Part shown: piece by piece, positions 1-6,705 of the stretch
Position numbering within the stretch: the stretch's first letter is position 1
Layout: each line of letters starts with the position of its first letter
Assembly (NCBI GenBank): GCA_903822525.1
Contig: CAIJPI010000040.1
Coordinates: forward strand, 1-38,650
DNA: 38,650 nt
Source of the DNA: an uncultured Bacteroidales bacterium
GTDB taxonomy: Bacteria > Bacteroidota > Bacteroidia > Bacteroidales > UBA4417
Direction: 5' to 3'
The notes under the pieces: model-generated
Databases searched by the model: none
The model's input: the letters and a program-made list of their open reading frames with translations, nothing else
What the model was told of the DNA's origin: nothing
Program-made: the position numbers and the translations under genes

Positions 1-318
1 TAAATATCTTATATTATCCTATATCTGTTCCAATTCCAAATTTACCCTTCCGGAAGCCTGTTTTGAGGCTGCAGCAAGCCCCTATTTCGCAAAACAAATT
101 TAAACTACCCATTCTATGGCAGACTCACCGACTAAATGTATAGCATTGAATATTAATTGTTTGTGTCATATTTTATCAAAAATATATTTTCTTAATTATT
201 TTCATTTACATTCTATTTACAAACTTTTACAATTCATTTGAATAGATTTACATTTACTTTAATCGTCCATCAGAATTTCAGGTCATCTTTGCACAACTAA
301 CTTTAACAACGATAATTC
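1..318. other. AT-rich intergenic region at window edge
   Basis: No convincing coding frame is seen on either strand, and no tRNA or repeat was recognised. The last part probably holds the promoter of the DUF1573 gene: CATCTTTG at 284-291 differs by one base from the Bacteroidota -7 element TAnnTTTG and would give a leader of about 20 nt. The end of a gene lying outside the window cannot be excluded. Confidence 0.5.
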
Positions 319-747
319 ATGAAAAATTTAATTCTTATTGCTTCCTTCCTGATTTTTGGCTTCAGCCAGCTGAATGCACAAACCGTTAACCCTGTAGTGG
401 CAACTGAATCAACAACTGCTGTTAATCCGAATGCACCAAAAGCAAAATGGGATAAAACCACCAGTGATTTCGGCGAGATTGAACAAGGAACTCCAAAAGA
501 AGCCCAATTCAAACTTACCAACGAAGGGAAAGAGCCTTTACTGATTTCGCAGGCAAAAGCTGGTTGCGGCTGTACTAACCTGAAATATTCGCAGGAGCCT
601 GTTTTACCAGGTAAATCCACTATTATAGCTGCCACATACAATGCCGCAGCCATGGGTCAATTCAATAAGAGCATAACTGTTACCACCAATGCTGACCCCA
701 ATCCGGTTATGCTGATGATTAAGGGTACTGTTGTTGCTAAAAAATAA
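319..747 (+). CDS. Secreted DUF1573 domain protein
   Basis: This 142-residue protein starts with a clear signal peptide (MKNLILIASFLIFGFSQLNA, cleavage near residue 20-21). A Thr/Ala/Pro-rich linker follows, then a DUF1573 immunoglobulin-like beta domain from about residue 43 to the end. The domain is marked by the FGEIEQG segment, the GCGCT cysteine motif near residues 83-87 and a closing IKGTVV strand. DUF1573 proteins are very common in Bacteroidota. They are exported and resemble ASH/MSP-type beta domains, but no biochemical role is established for this subgroup. It is a single gene with its own terminator, convergent with the ribbon-helix-helix gene. The ATG at 319 fits both the signal peptide and the upstream promoter-like element. 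Family assignment is firm; function is unknown. Confidence 0.9.
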   Translation: MKNLILIASFLIFGFSQLNAQTVNPVVATESTTAVNPNAPKAKWDKTTSDFGEIEQGTPKEAQFKLTNEGKEPLLISQAKAGCGCTNLKYSQEPVLPGKSTIIAATYNAAAMGQFNKSITVTTNADPNPVMLMIKGTVVAKK

Positions 748-775
748 GTAACAGCAACACAGATTACCACAAAAA

Positions 776-808
776 AAAAGCGGCAGGATTTATGTTCCTG
801 CCGCTTTT
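776..808. terminator. Bidirectional intrinsic terminator
   Basis: A 13-bp inverted repeat (AAAAGCGGCAGGA at 776-788, TCCTGCCGCTTTT at 796-808) has a 7-nt loop and A/T tracts on both sides. It lies between the convergent DUF1573 and ribbon-helix-helix genes, so it can end transcripts from both sides. Confidence 0.85.
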
Positions 809-809
809 G

Positions 810-995
810 TCATTTCTTGTTATCACTCTCAGCATTTCCTGCCTGTGTGTTTGTTCTCCGGGCTTCCTTCAGAGCTTTACCAATAATCCATTCCAGTTGG
901 CCGTTGGTACTGCGAAATTCATCAGCAGCCCATCGCTCCAAAGCTGAATATACTTCTTCGTCCAGACGAAGTGCAAATACTTTCTTTTTTGACAT
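810..995 (-). CDS. Small ribbon-helix-helix (Arc-like) protein
   Basis: This is a 61-residue basic protein. Its N-terminal strand (KKKVFALRLDEEVYSALERW) followed by two helices matches the Arc/MetJ ribbon-helix-helix fold, in which the beta strand contacts DNA as a dimer. The segment WAADEFRSTNGQLEWII is characteristic of the Arc-like proteins often found next to SPFH genes. It is the last gene of a three-gene minus-strand operon. Its ATG overlaps the TGA of the upstream gene by one base (TGATG), which suggests translational coupling. A role as local autoregulator is inferred from this position, not shown. No toxin partner is visible, so a toxin-antitoxin reading is not supported. Confidence 0.8.
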   Translation of the reverse strand: MSKKKVFALRLDEEVYSALERWAADEFRSTNGQLEWIIGKALKEARRTNTQAGNAESDNKK

Positions 996-1543
996 CAGCT
1001 CATATATTTATCCTTGGCTGCATCCATCATTTTAGCTATGGCCCGCTTCATTTCATCCTGCTGGTGTGTTCCGAACAACACCTGGCTTCCATTCTTTCGG
1101 ATAACCCTTATGCCAATGTTACCACTGATATTATAAGCAGTCTTCCTGCTTATTAAACGTTTTCTCCACCCCCAGCCTCCAAATTCGAATATTGGGTTGT
1201 ATTTTCCAACTTCGGCAGAAGATATATCAGAGGTTGGAATATGCCTTATTTTCCTGATTAGCGGCGGGAATTTATACCTGATACCATCCGACCAGACTTC
1301 AGTTAACAGGTTGCCGCTCAAAATGAAAATAAAAACAACACTCATAAGCAAAATAGTCAGAACAGCAGTCCAGACTAATCCGTTATCGCTTGAAGGGTTA
1401 TTCCCAAAGGGTTTGCCAAGGTATAACTGCTGGTACAACTCAAAGCCGAATGTGCAGATTACCAGCACATATGCCGCAAGCATGATCCATACTACAAACG
1501 ATTGCCTGAAGGATTGTTCCTCTTTGTAAATAAGACGTTCCAT
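995..1543 (-). CDS. Hypothetical two-helix membrane protein
   Basis: This 182-residue protein has two predicted membrane segments, at about residues 14-36 (VVWIMLAAYVLVICTFGF) and 57-80 (LVWTAVLTILLMSVVFIFIL). A soluble C-terminal domain follows, rich in beta strands and basic residues, including a GGWGWRKR stretch. The topology resembles small bacterial PH-like membrane proteins, but no family is assigned with confidence. It lies between an SPFH protein (6-nt gap) and a ribbon-helix-helix gene (1-nt overlap), so the three are almost certainly co-transcribed and probably act together at the membrane. Confidence 0.75.
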   Translation of the reverse strand: MERLIYKEEQSFRQSFVVWIMLAAYVLVICTFGFELYQQLYLGKPFGNNPSSDNGLVWTAVLTILLMSVVFIFILSGNLLTEVWSDGIRYKFPPLIRKIRHIPTSDISSAEVGKYNPIFEFGGWGWRKRLISRKTAYNISGNIGIRVIRKNGSQVLFGTHQQDEMKRAIAKMMDAAKDKYMS

Positions 1544-1549
1544 AACTGA

Positions 1550-2416
1550 CTAATAAATTGAGCCTGCATTTACTACCGGAGATGCATCTTTATCGGAGCA
1601 CAGAACTACAAGCAGGTTACTTACCATGACAGCTTTACGCTCATCATCGAGTTCGACAATTTTCCGCTCTGAGAGCTTATTCAGTGCCATTTCGACCATA
1701 CTCACTGCACCTTCAACAATTTTGGCTCGTGCTGCCACAACAGCGGTTGCCTGCTGGCGCTTGAGCATAGCCTGGGCAATTTCAGCCGAATAAGCCAGGT
1801 GAGCTATACGGGCTTCAATAACCTGAATACCGGCAATGTGCAAACGCTCGGAAAGCTCTTTTTCTAGTACATGGTTAACCTCCTCACCACCGCCACGAAG
1901 TGTAATATCGCTTTGCTCATCGTCGAAATTATCATAGGCGTAATGACCGGCCAGCTTTCGCACGGCTGATTCACTCTGGATCTCAACAAAACGGTTGTAG
2001 TCGTCAACCTGAAAGGCTGCTTTATATGTTTCCTCCACTTTCCACACCAGAACAATGCCTATCATGATCGGATTGCCGAGTTTGTCGTTCACTTTGAGCA
2101 ACTCACTGTTAAAATTACGCGCACGCAACGATATTCTCTTTTTTACAAAGAAAGGATTGATCCAGTAAAAGCCGTTGCGTTTCAATGTGCCTTTATAATC
2201 ACCAAAAAGTGTAAGTACCGACGATTCGTTCGGATTTACAACAAGAAATCCTGCCGCCATAAACGAAGCAGTAATCAGGAAAACCGGACCGGCTATAATT
2301 CCGATAAGGTTCTGATTGAACATGACCAACATTAAGATACCCCCGATTAAAAATGCCAGGAGAATCAACAGGCCCATATAGCCTGATGAGCTTGAATCTA
2401 ATTTTTCTTTTTCCAT
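1550..2416 (-). CDS. SPFH/Band 7 domain membrane protein
   Basis: This 288-residue protein has a short polar N-terminus and two hydrophobic segments at about residues 13-33 and 38-60. An SPFH (stomatin/prohibitin/flotillin/HflK-C) domain follows from about residue 60: [18 protein letters not shown], then GFYWINPF, then a helical region around [20 protein letters not shown] and AKIVEGAV. Such proteins oligomerise on the membrane and organise membrane microdomains or regulate proteases. It is the first gene of an operon with a small membrane protein and an Arc-like protein. The upstream region, shared with the divergent HAD gene, has a poor -7 match on the minus strand (TATTATTG at 2450-2443). 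The family is certain; the specific function is unknown. Confidence 0.9.
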   Translation of the reverse strand: MEKEKLDSSSSGYMGLLILLAFLIGGILMLVMFNQNLIGIIAGPVFLITASFMAAGFLVVNPNESSVLTLFGDYKGTLKRNGFYWINPFFVKKRISLRARNFNSELLKVNDKLGNPIMIGIVLVWKVEETYKAAFQVDDYNRFVEIQSESAVRKLAGHYAYDNFDDEQSDITLRGGGEEVNHVLEKELSERLHIAGIQVIEARIAHLAYSAEIAQAMLKRQQATAVVAARAKIVEGAVSMVEMALNKLSERKIVELDDERKAVMVSNLLVVLCSDKDASPVVNAGSIY

Positions 2417-2509
2417 TTTATTTTAACATTATTTTGATACTACAATAATACGCATTATTTACTTATTTCCGACAAAATGAATAAAATTTTTTTTCTGAGC
2501 AGCAAGCAC

Positions 2510-2517
2510 TATTTTTG
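2510..2517 (+). promoter_or_regulatory. -7 element of HAD hydrolase gene
   Basis: TATTTTTG matches the Bacteroidota TAnnTTTG consensus, and a T-rich run lies about 19 nt upstream. Transcription would start near 2523, which favours the ATG at 2539 over upstream TTG/ATG candidates. Confidence 0.6.
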
Positions 2518-2538
2518 TATTCAATGAAAACTTTTGAA

Positions 2539-3237
2539 ATGGGTAAAACGTATAAGCATATATTCTTTGATCTTGACCATACTCTCTGGGATTTTGAACG
2601 CAATGCCGAAGAAACCAAACGTGAAATGTTCGAGACGTTAAAACTTCAGGAGAGAGGCATTGCCAGCTACGAGGCATTCAGGGAAAAATATGTGGATATC
2701 AACCAGGCACTCTGGGCATTATACCGCGAAGATAAAATTGAAAAGGACGACCTGAATTTCCGACGGTTTTATGATACACTCTGTCTGCTTGGCATCGACG
2801 ACCGTACCCTGGGACAATCCATGGCCGACGGTTTTATTGAAGGCATCTCATCAAAAACCTACCTGTTCCCTTTTGCTAAAGAAATACTTGAGTACCTTCA
2901 TCTTAAATACCCGCTTCATATTATTACCAACGGTTTTGAAGAAGTACAGTTCAGCAAGCTGAAAAATTCAGGAATGGACAGATACTTTACGAGTGTTATT
3001 ACCAGTGAAGAAGCCGGCTCGAAGAAACCGGATCCTGAAATTTTTCATTATGCATTGCGTAAAACCGGTGCCGTAGCCGATGATAGCATAATGATCGGGG
3101 ATGATCTGGAGGTAGATATAGCCGGTGCAAGGGTACTGGGCATTGATCAGATTTATGTGAATCATGATAGGAAGAAACATTCGGATCCGGTAACCATGGA
3201 AGTGTTTTCGCTTGACAAGATCATGGAGCTACTTTAG
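2539..3237 (+). CDS. YjjG-family HAD nucleotidase/phosphatase
   Basis: This 232-residue HAD-superfamily hydrolase carries motif I FFDLDHTLWDF (nucleophile Asp and general acid Asp), motif II ITNGF, the motif III lysine in KKPDPEIF, and motif IV IGDDLEVDIAGA. The cap domain lies between motifs I and II. The set DHTLWDF plus ITNGF is typical of YjjG-type pyrimidine 5'-nucleotidases, which hydrolyse (d)UMP/dTMP and non-canonical pyrimidine nucleotides. In-frame starts also exist at 2515 (TTG) and 2524 (ATG). They lie within or at the end of the promoter, and homologues begin only a few residues before FFDLDHT, so 2539 is preferred. The gene stands alone, divergent from the SPFH operon. Confidence 0.85.
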   Translation: MGKTYKHIFFDLDHTLWDFERNAEETKREMFETLKLQERGIASYEAFREKYVDINQALWALYREDKIEKDDLNFRRFYDTLCLLGIDDRTLGQSMADGFIEGISSKTYLFPFAKEILEYLHLKYPLHIITNGFEEVQFSKLKNSGMDRYFTSVITSEEAGSKKPDPEIFHYALRKTGAVADDSIMIGDDLEVDIAGARVLGIDQIYVNHDRKKHSDPVTMEVFSLDKIMELL

Positions 3238-3404
3238 ATAAGAAAACATGGAAACCTGTTTTACTGAAAAACACAACCTAAACATTATAAAGAATAGACT
3301 TTGCCCGTAGCGGTCACGATTCTCAATTTATTCAATCAATATCTTTTTAATACTTCCGACTCTGAGTAAAGGCAATTCCGCAGTATTCATTACCAAAAAG
3401 GCAT

Positions 3405-3430
3405 AAAAAAACCCGCCTGATTCGGCGGGT
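3405..3430 (-). terminator. Terminator of the Cys-rich protein gene
   Basis: On the minus strand the stem ACCCGCC/GGCGGGT (3411-3430, 6-nt loop) is followed by a run of six T (3405-3410 read in reverse). It lies about 20 nt past the stop codon at 3452. Confidence 0.85.
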
Positions 3431-3451
3431 ATTTCTTAAACTGCTAAATTC

Positions 3452-3751
3452 TTAGTCTTTCTTTGGGACTGGAACAGCTTCAGCCTTAGCATCGCCTTTT
3501 TTGCAACAGCCTTTTGCTTCAGCTTTGCTACATGATTTTTCGCAACCTGCTTTAGCTTCGCCTTCTTTGGCAGCACAAGCAGCTGTTTTAGCTTCGCTTT
3601 TTGCACAGCAGGCTTTTGTTGAAGCTTCTTTTGAGCAAGATTTTTCGGTTTTTGACTTTTCAGCTGAAGTTACTTTTTGAGCAGATACTGTATTTACAGT
3701 AAAAGCAAAAACAAGAGCAATCAGTGAAATTACAAGAGCAACTTTTTTCAT
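3452..3751 (-). CDS. Secreted Cys/Lys/Ala-rich small protein
   Basis: This 99-residue protein has a signal peptide of about 24 residues ending TVSA|Q. The mature part is low in complexity: Ala, Lys and Glu with eight cysteines as SC, CC, C, C, SC and CC, in short units such as KACCAKSEAK and KGCCKKGDAK. There is no recognised domain. Similar short exported Cys-rich Ala/Lys proteins are sporadically annotated as hypothetical in Bacteroidota. Paired cysteines on a flexible exported chain suggest metal binding or disulfide buffering, but that is inference. It is a single gene with a near-perfect promoter (3789-3818) and a strong terminator, which argues that it is real and well expressed. Confidence 0.8.
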   Translation of the reverse strand: MKKVALVISLIALVFAFTVNTVSAQKVTSAEKSKTEKSCSKEASTKACCAKSEAKTAACAAKEGEAKAGCEKSCSKAEAKGCCKKGDAKAEAVPVPKKD

Positions 3752-3788
3752 AGATATAATTGTTAAATGGTTTCAGAATTAGATAACG

Positions 3789-3818
3789 CAAAAGTATTAT
3801 CTATTGTTGGACAAGCAA
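3789..3818 (-). promoter_or_regulatory. Promoter of the Cys-rich protein gene
   Basis: On the minus strand a TTG (3818-3816) is separated by 19 nt from TACTTTTG (3796-3789). This is the Bacteroidota -33/-7 arrangement. The predicted leader is about 30 nt. Confidence 0.7.
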
Positions 3819-3850
3819 TCACTTATTTTGTTAAAAAGATGTTAAAGATT

Positions 3851-4522
3851 TCAACGCTTTTTGGCTGCCAATATAGCTATTGGAGTAATTCCACCCTTCA
3901 CTTTCTGTTCGAGTGCAACTTTTACTTCGGAATTCAGTGGCAGAAAAAGATCCACGCGGCTTCCGAATTTTATAAACCCTAATTCCCTGCCCTGTTCGAT
4001 CCGTTCGTTAGTACGTGAATAACAGACTATACGTCGGGCCAGCGCACCGGCAATCTGCCGGATCATGATAGGGCCATACGTATGATGCTCAACAACAACA
4101 GTATTGCGTTCGTTTTCGGTTGACGATTTAGGGTGCCAGGCAACCAGGAATGATCCCGGCCAGTAATTGGTATATACAATTTTGCCTGAAACCGGGTAGC
4201 GGTTAACATGAACATTATTTGGCGACATAAAAACGGAAACCTGGAGGCGACGGTCGTTAAAAAATTCATCCACCAGAACTTCTTCGATGGCGACAATTGT
4301 ACCGTCGGCTGGGCAAAGCACTATATCTGCATCCTGAATAAGTTCCCGGAAAGGAATCCGGAAAAACCTTACTACAATAGTCCAGAAAACCAATAAACCG
4401 GTGTATCCAAGGTAGTGGAAGAAAGTCTGTTCAGGGAAAAAGTAATTTGTTCCAACTACGAGTATGGCTGCCACAAAGGTTGCAGCTGCAATACTTTTGT
4501 ATCCTTCTTTGTGTATTTTCAT
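3851..4522 (-). CDS. psd: Phosphatidylserine decarboxylase proenzyme
   Basis: This 223-residue protein converts phosphatidylserine to phosphatidylethanolamine at the membrane. Two hydrophobic segments (about residues 10-28 and 34-52) anchor it. PADGTIVAIEE and the SPNNVHVNRYPVSG block are PSD-family motifs. The proenzyme processing site is the Gly187-Ser188 pair in IKFGSRVDLFLP, where self-cleavage creates the pyruvoyl group. The short length and FGSRVD form are typical of the Bacteroidota PSD type (related to archaetidylserine decarboxylase). It lies 18 nt downstream of cdsA, which makes the CDP-diacylglycerol precursor, so the two are surely one operon. The serine transferase that links them (PssA) is not in the window. 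Confidence 0.95.
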   Translation of the reverse strand: MKIHKEGYKSIAAATFVAAILVVGTNYFFPEQTFFHYLGYTGLLVFWTIVVRFFRIPFRELIQDADIVLCPADGTIVAIEEVLVDEFFNDRRLQVSVFMSPNNVHVNRYPVSGKIVYTNYWPGSFLVAWHPKSSTENERNTVVVEHHTYGPIMIRQIAGALARRIVCYSRTNERIEQGRELGFIKFGSRVDLFLPLNSEVKVALEQKVKGGITPIAILAAKKR

Positions 4523-4540
4523 TAAGTATGTGAGTATTTA

Positions 4541-5362
4541 TTACCGGCAAAAGAGCGCCAAATATACGAATACAAATGGAGCTGAGATCAAAACGGCATC
4601 AAAACGGTCGAGTAACCCGCCATGGCCGGGCAAAATATTGCCGGAATCTTTAATTCCGAGGCTACGTTTCAGCATGGATTCAACCAGATCGCCAAGGGTA
4701 CCTGTGATTACTATTATTACCGCCAGAGTCATCCAGTGTGTTACACTCAGCTGCTTGAAAATCATTGACAAGCCGTAAGCTGTTGCTAAAGCAAAAAGAG
4801 TCCCTCCGGCACTTCCTTCCCATGTTTTCCCGGGCGAAATACGTTCGAAAAGCTTATGTTTCCCTATCAGCGAGCCAACAAAATAAGCACCGGTATCATT
4901 CAACCATAAAATTAAAAGGTAGCCTAACACAATGCCATAATGATACGGTCCTGAAAGAATTACCGGATCGAAGAAATACATCATCAAACCAAACGGAAGA
5001 GCTATATACAGTATCCCTGCCAGGCTCATCGCAATGTTGGCAAAAGGATTTGTTTTGTTCCGCCATAATTCGAAGATAAAAACCAGGAAAATTACCGGGA
5101 TTACAACAAGCAGCCCTGAAATTCCTGCTAGCCCCATAGCATTTGAGGCTAAGGCTGCAAAAGTAATTGTACCTGCTGCAACAGTTGGCCAAAGTGCAGG
5201 CTGAACAGTATCGTGTGAAACAATACCAATAAACTCATTCAGGCTAAGAATAGTAATAATCAGGAGCAGTGCCGCGAAAACCATTTGCCCCAGCAGAGCC
5301 GAGCCAACTATTGCTATAACGAAGAAGACTGCAGTCAGAGAACGGGTAGCTAAGTTATTCAC
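4541..5362 (-). CDS. cdsA: Phosphatidate cytidylyltransferase
   Basis: This 273-residue polytopic membrane enzyme makes CDP-diacylglycerol from phosphatidate and CTP. About eight hydrophobic segments are visible. The C-terminal family signature runs from Ser229 through Lys232-Arg233, KDSG (238-241), PGHGG (245-249) and DRFD (252-255), whose acidic residues bind metal and CTP. An earlier WLNDTGAYFVG motif (153-163) and SPGKTWEG are also conserved. Its start overlaps the stop of the DUF2007 gene by 8 bp, and psd follows after 18 nt, so the order is DUF2007-cdsA-psd. All catalytic motifs are intact. Confidence 0.96.
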   Translation of the reverse strand: MNNLATRSLTAVFFVIAIVGSALLGQMVFAALLLIITILSLNEFIGIVSHDTVQPALWPTVAAGTITFAALASNAMGLAGISGLLVVIPVIFLVFIFELWRNKTNPFANIAMSLAGILYIALPFGLMMYFFDPVILSGPYHYGIVLGYLLILWLNDTGAYFVGSLIGKHKLFERISPGKTWEGSAGGTLFALATAYGLSMIFKQLSVTHWMTLAVIIVITGTLGDLVESMLKRSLGIKDSGNILPGHGGLLDRFDAVLISAPFVFVYLALFCR

Positions 5363-5561
5363 CTTTAAATTCGAGTATTAGTTGTTTTGCCTTAAAGGCA
5401 TCGTCAGTCGGAATGCAAACTTCAATTTCGCCGAGGTGGTATGCTGAATCCTGTTTATTCATGATCACACATTCAATATTGTTGTCGGCCATGATTTCTT
5501 TTACCATTTCAGCTTCGTAAAGCTGATTGGTACTGTAAACTACTTCCCAATTATCGAACAT
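5355..5561 (-). CDS. DUF2007 small protein
   Basis: This 68-residue soluble protein reads as a beta-alpha-beta fold: WEVVYSTNQLYEAEMVKEIM, NNIECVIMNKQDS, then EIEVCIPTDDAFKAKQLI. It matches DUF2007, annotated as a putative signal-transducing protein in Pfam and distantly ferredoxin-like in topology. The gene overlaps cdsA by 8 bp and leads the lipid-synthesis pair, so co-regulation is likely. Its biochemical role is unknown. Confidence 0.85.
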   Translation of the reverse strand: MFDNWEVVYSTNQLYEAEMVKEIMADNNIECVIMNKQDSAYHLGEIEVCIPTDDAFKAKQLILEFKGE

Positions 5562-5630
5562 ATTGTTTGTATTAAGGGATTACATTCTCAATTATGTAAA
5601 TTATATTGCGGATGTCATTGTTTACTGGTA

Positions 5631-5851
5631 ACTGTCTAAAAATGATAAAAACCACTTTCGGGCATCAAAACCCTGTATTCCTGTCATATTGAGCGAAGTC
5701 GAAATGCACTCGTTCAACGCTAAACCGAAAATATTGAGATGATTTAGTGGGCTTCGACTCCCCTTCGGCAAGCTCAGGGCAGGCTTCTCTGCCTGACAGT
5801 AGATTGAGCAAATCACTTGATAAATCACTTCAATTTCAAAATTTAGACAGT
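5631..5851. repeat. 221-bp MITE-like repeat, copy 1
   Basis: The element is bounded by a perfect 10-bp terminal inverted repeat, ACTGTCTAAA (5631-5640) and TTTAGACAGT (5842-5851). A second 221-bp copy lies inverted at 25546-25766. From about 5692 to 5836 the two copies differ at only a handful of positions; the outer left part is more diverged. The interior carries inverted segments (GAGCGAAGTCGAA near 5694, CTTCGACTCC near 5752) able to form a long imperfect hairpin, plus a small CAGGC/GCCTG hairpin. No transposase and no clear target-site duplication were found. It occupies most of the 405-nt gap (5562-5966) between the LUD gene and DUF2007-cdsA-psd. Nothing else was recognised in that gap. 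Confidence 0.8.
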
Positions 5852-5966
5852 CTTTTAGTCTTTCGTATGATACCAGAAAGATTACATTTCAGATTTCTAT
5901 CTCTTGTACATTCAGGAAGGCAAAAATAGCAAACGAAAACAATGAAGGTGTTTAAAAGTAAAACTA

Positions 5967-6617
5967 TTATTCATCTTCTGCTGAAGGCATTTCAAGCAGG
6001 ATCAAAAATAATTCGCGGGGACCATGAGCTCCCATTACCAGCGTTTTTTCAATGTCGGCTGTGCGGCTGGGACCTGTAATAACTGAAAGCAAAGATGGCA
6101 GTTTGCCTGAATATTTGGCCTGTACGGCTTCGAATGCATCTTTCAGGTCATCAACCAGTTGGTCAACATAAGCAATCACAACATGTGTCTCAGGATAAAC
6201 ATTTAGTCTTCTGCTGTTTTTCGAAGAGACCATAATGCTTCCAAGACGTGCAATTACAAATTCGCATCCGGTAATTCCAACTTTCAGTTGCTGCAGGTTT
6301 TCTTCGTCCGATTCGAAAGGGACACCAGCTTGTGTAAGCATGTACTGAAACTCGGGTTCTGCACAATAAATATTATTCCACTCGCATTCGGTATTGAGGG
6401 CTGACAATGCACTCACCGCTTCACTTTCATTTTCACAATAGATAAATACGCCACCCACTTTCGAAAACTCCTGAGCAAAATTAACATCCGGAGTTTCACT
6501 CATCGGATTGTAAACAGGCGAATCGAAATCAACCTGCGGGAAGGGATTATCGGTTTTATAAATTAATGCATGGCGTACCTTTTTCAGTACCTTTTCACGT
6601 GATGTACTTTCTTCCAT
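5967..6617 (-). CDS. LUD-domain protein (LutC/YkgG family)
   Basis: This 216-residue soluble protein belongs to the LUD family, named after lactate-utilisation proteins LutB/LutC. The diagnostic C-terminal motif GPSRTADIEKTLVMGAHGP is present near residues 178-196, with the preceding ARLGSIMVSS strand. The N-terminal part starts with the helix SREKVLKKVRHAL found in LutC. No lutA or lutB lies next to it. Instead it sits 88 nt downstream of ftsH, in the conserved Bacteroidota ftsH-LUD-cdsA neighbourhood, so a role in lactate oxidation is doubtful. The exact function is unknown. Confidence 0.88.
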   Translation of the reverse strand: MEESTSREKVLKKVRHALIYKTDNPFPQVDFDSPVYNPMSETPDVNFAQEFSKVGGVFIYCENESEAVSALSALNTECEWNNIYCAEPEFQYMLTQAGVPFESDEENLQQLKVGITGCEFVIARLGSIMVSSKNSRRLNVYPETHVVIAYVDQLVDDLKDAFEAVQAKYSGKLPSLLSVITGPSRTADIEKTLVMGAHGPRELFLILLEMPSAEDE

Positions 6618-6705
6618 TATGAGGCTGCTTTATTTACCTGACTAAATATTATGACAAGGTAAATTTATACAAATTTTATCCTGATCAAGCACTTTACAAA
6701 AAAAC

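Noticed and set aside
5622-5828. 68-codon minus-strand open frame
   Set aside because: It lies almost wholly in the 221-bp repeat. Its translation (for example LSLPKGSRSP) is the usual product of this repeat class, with no start context or family.
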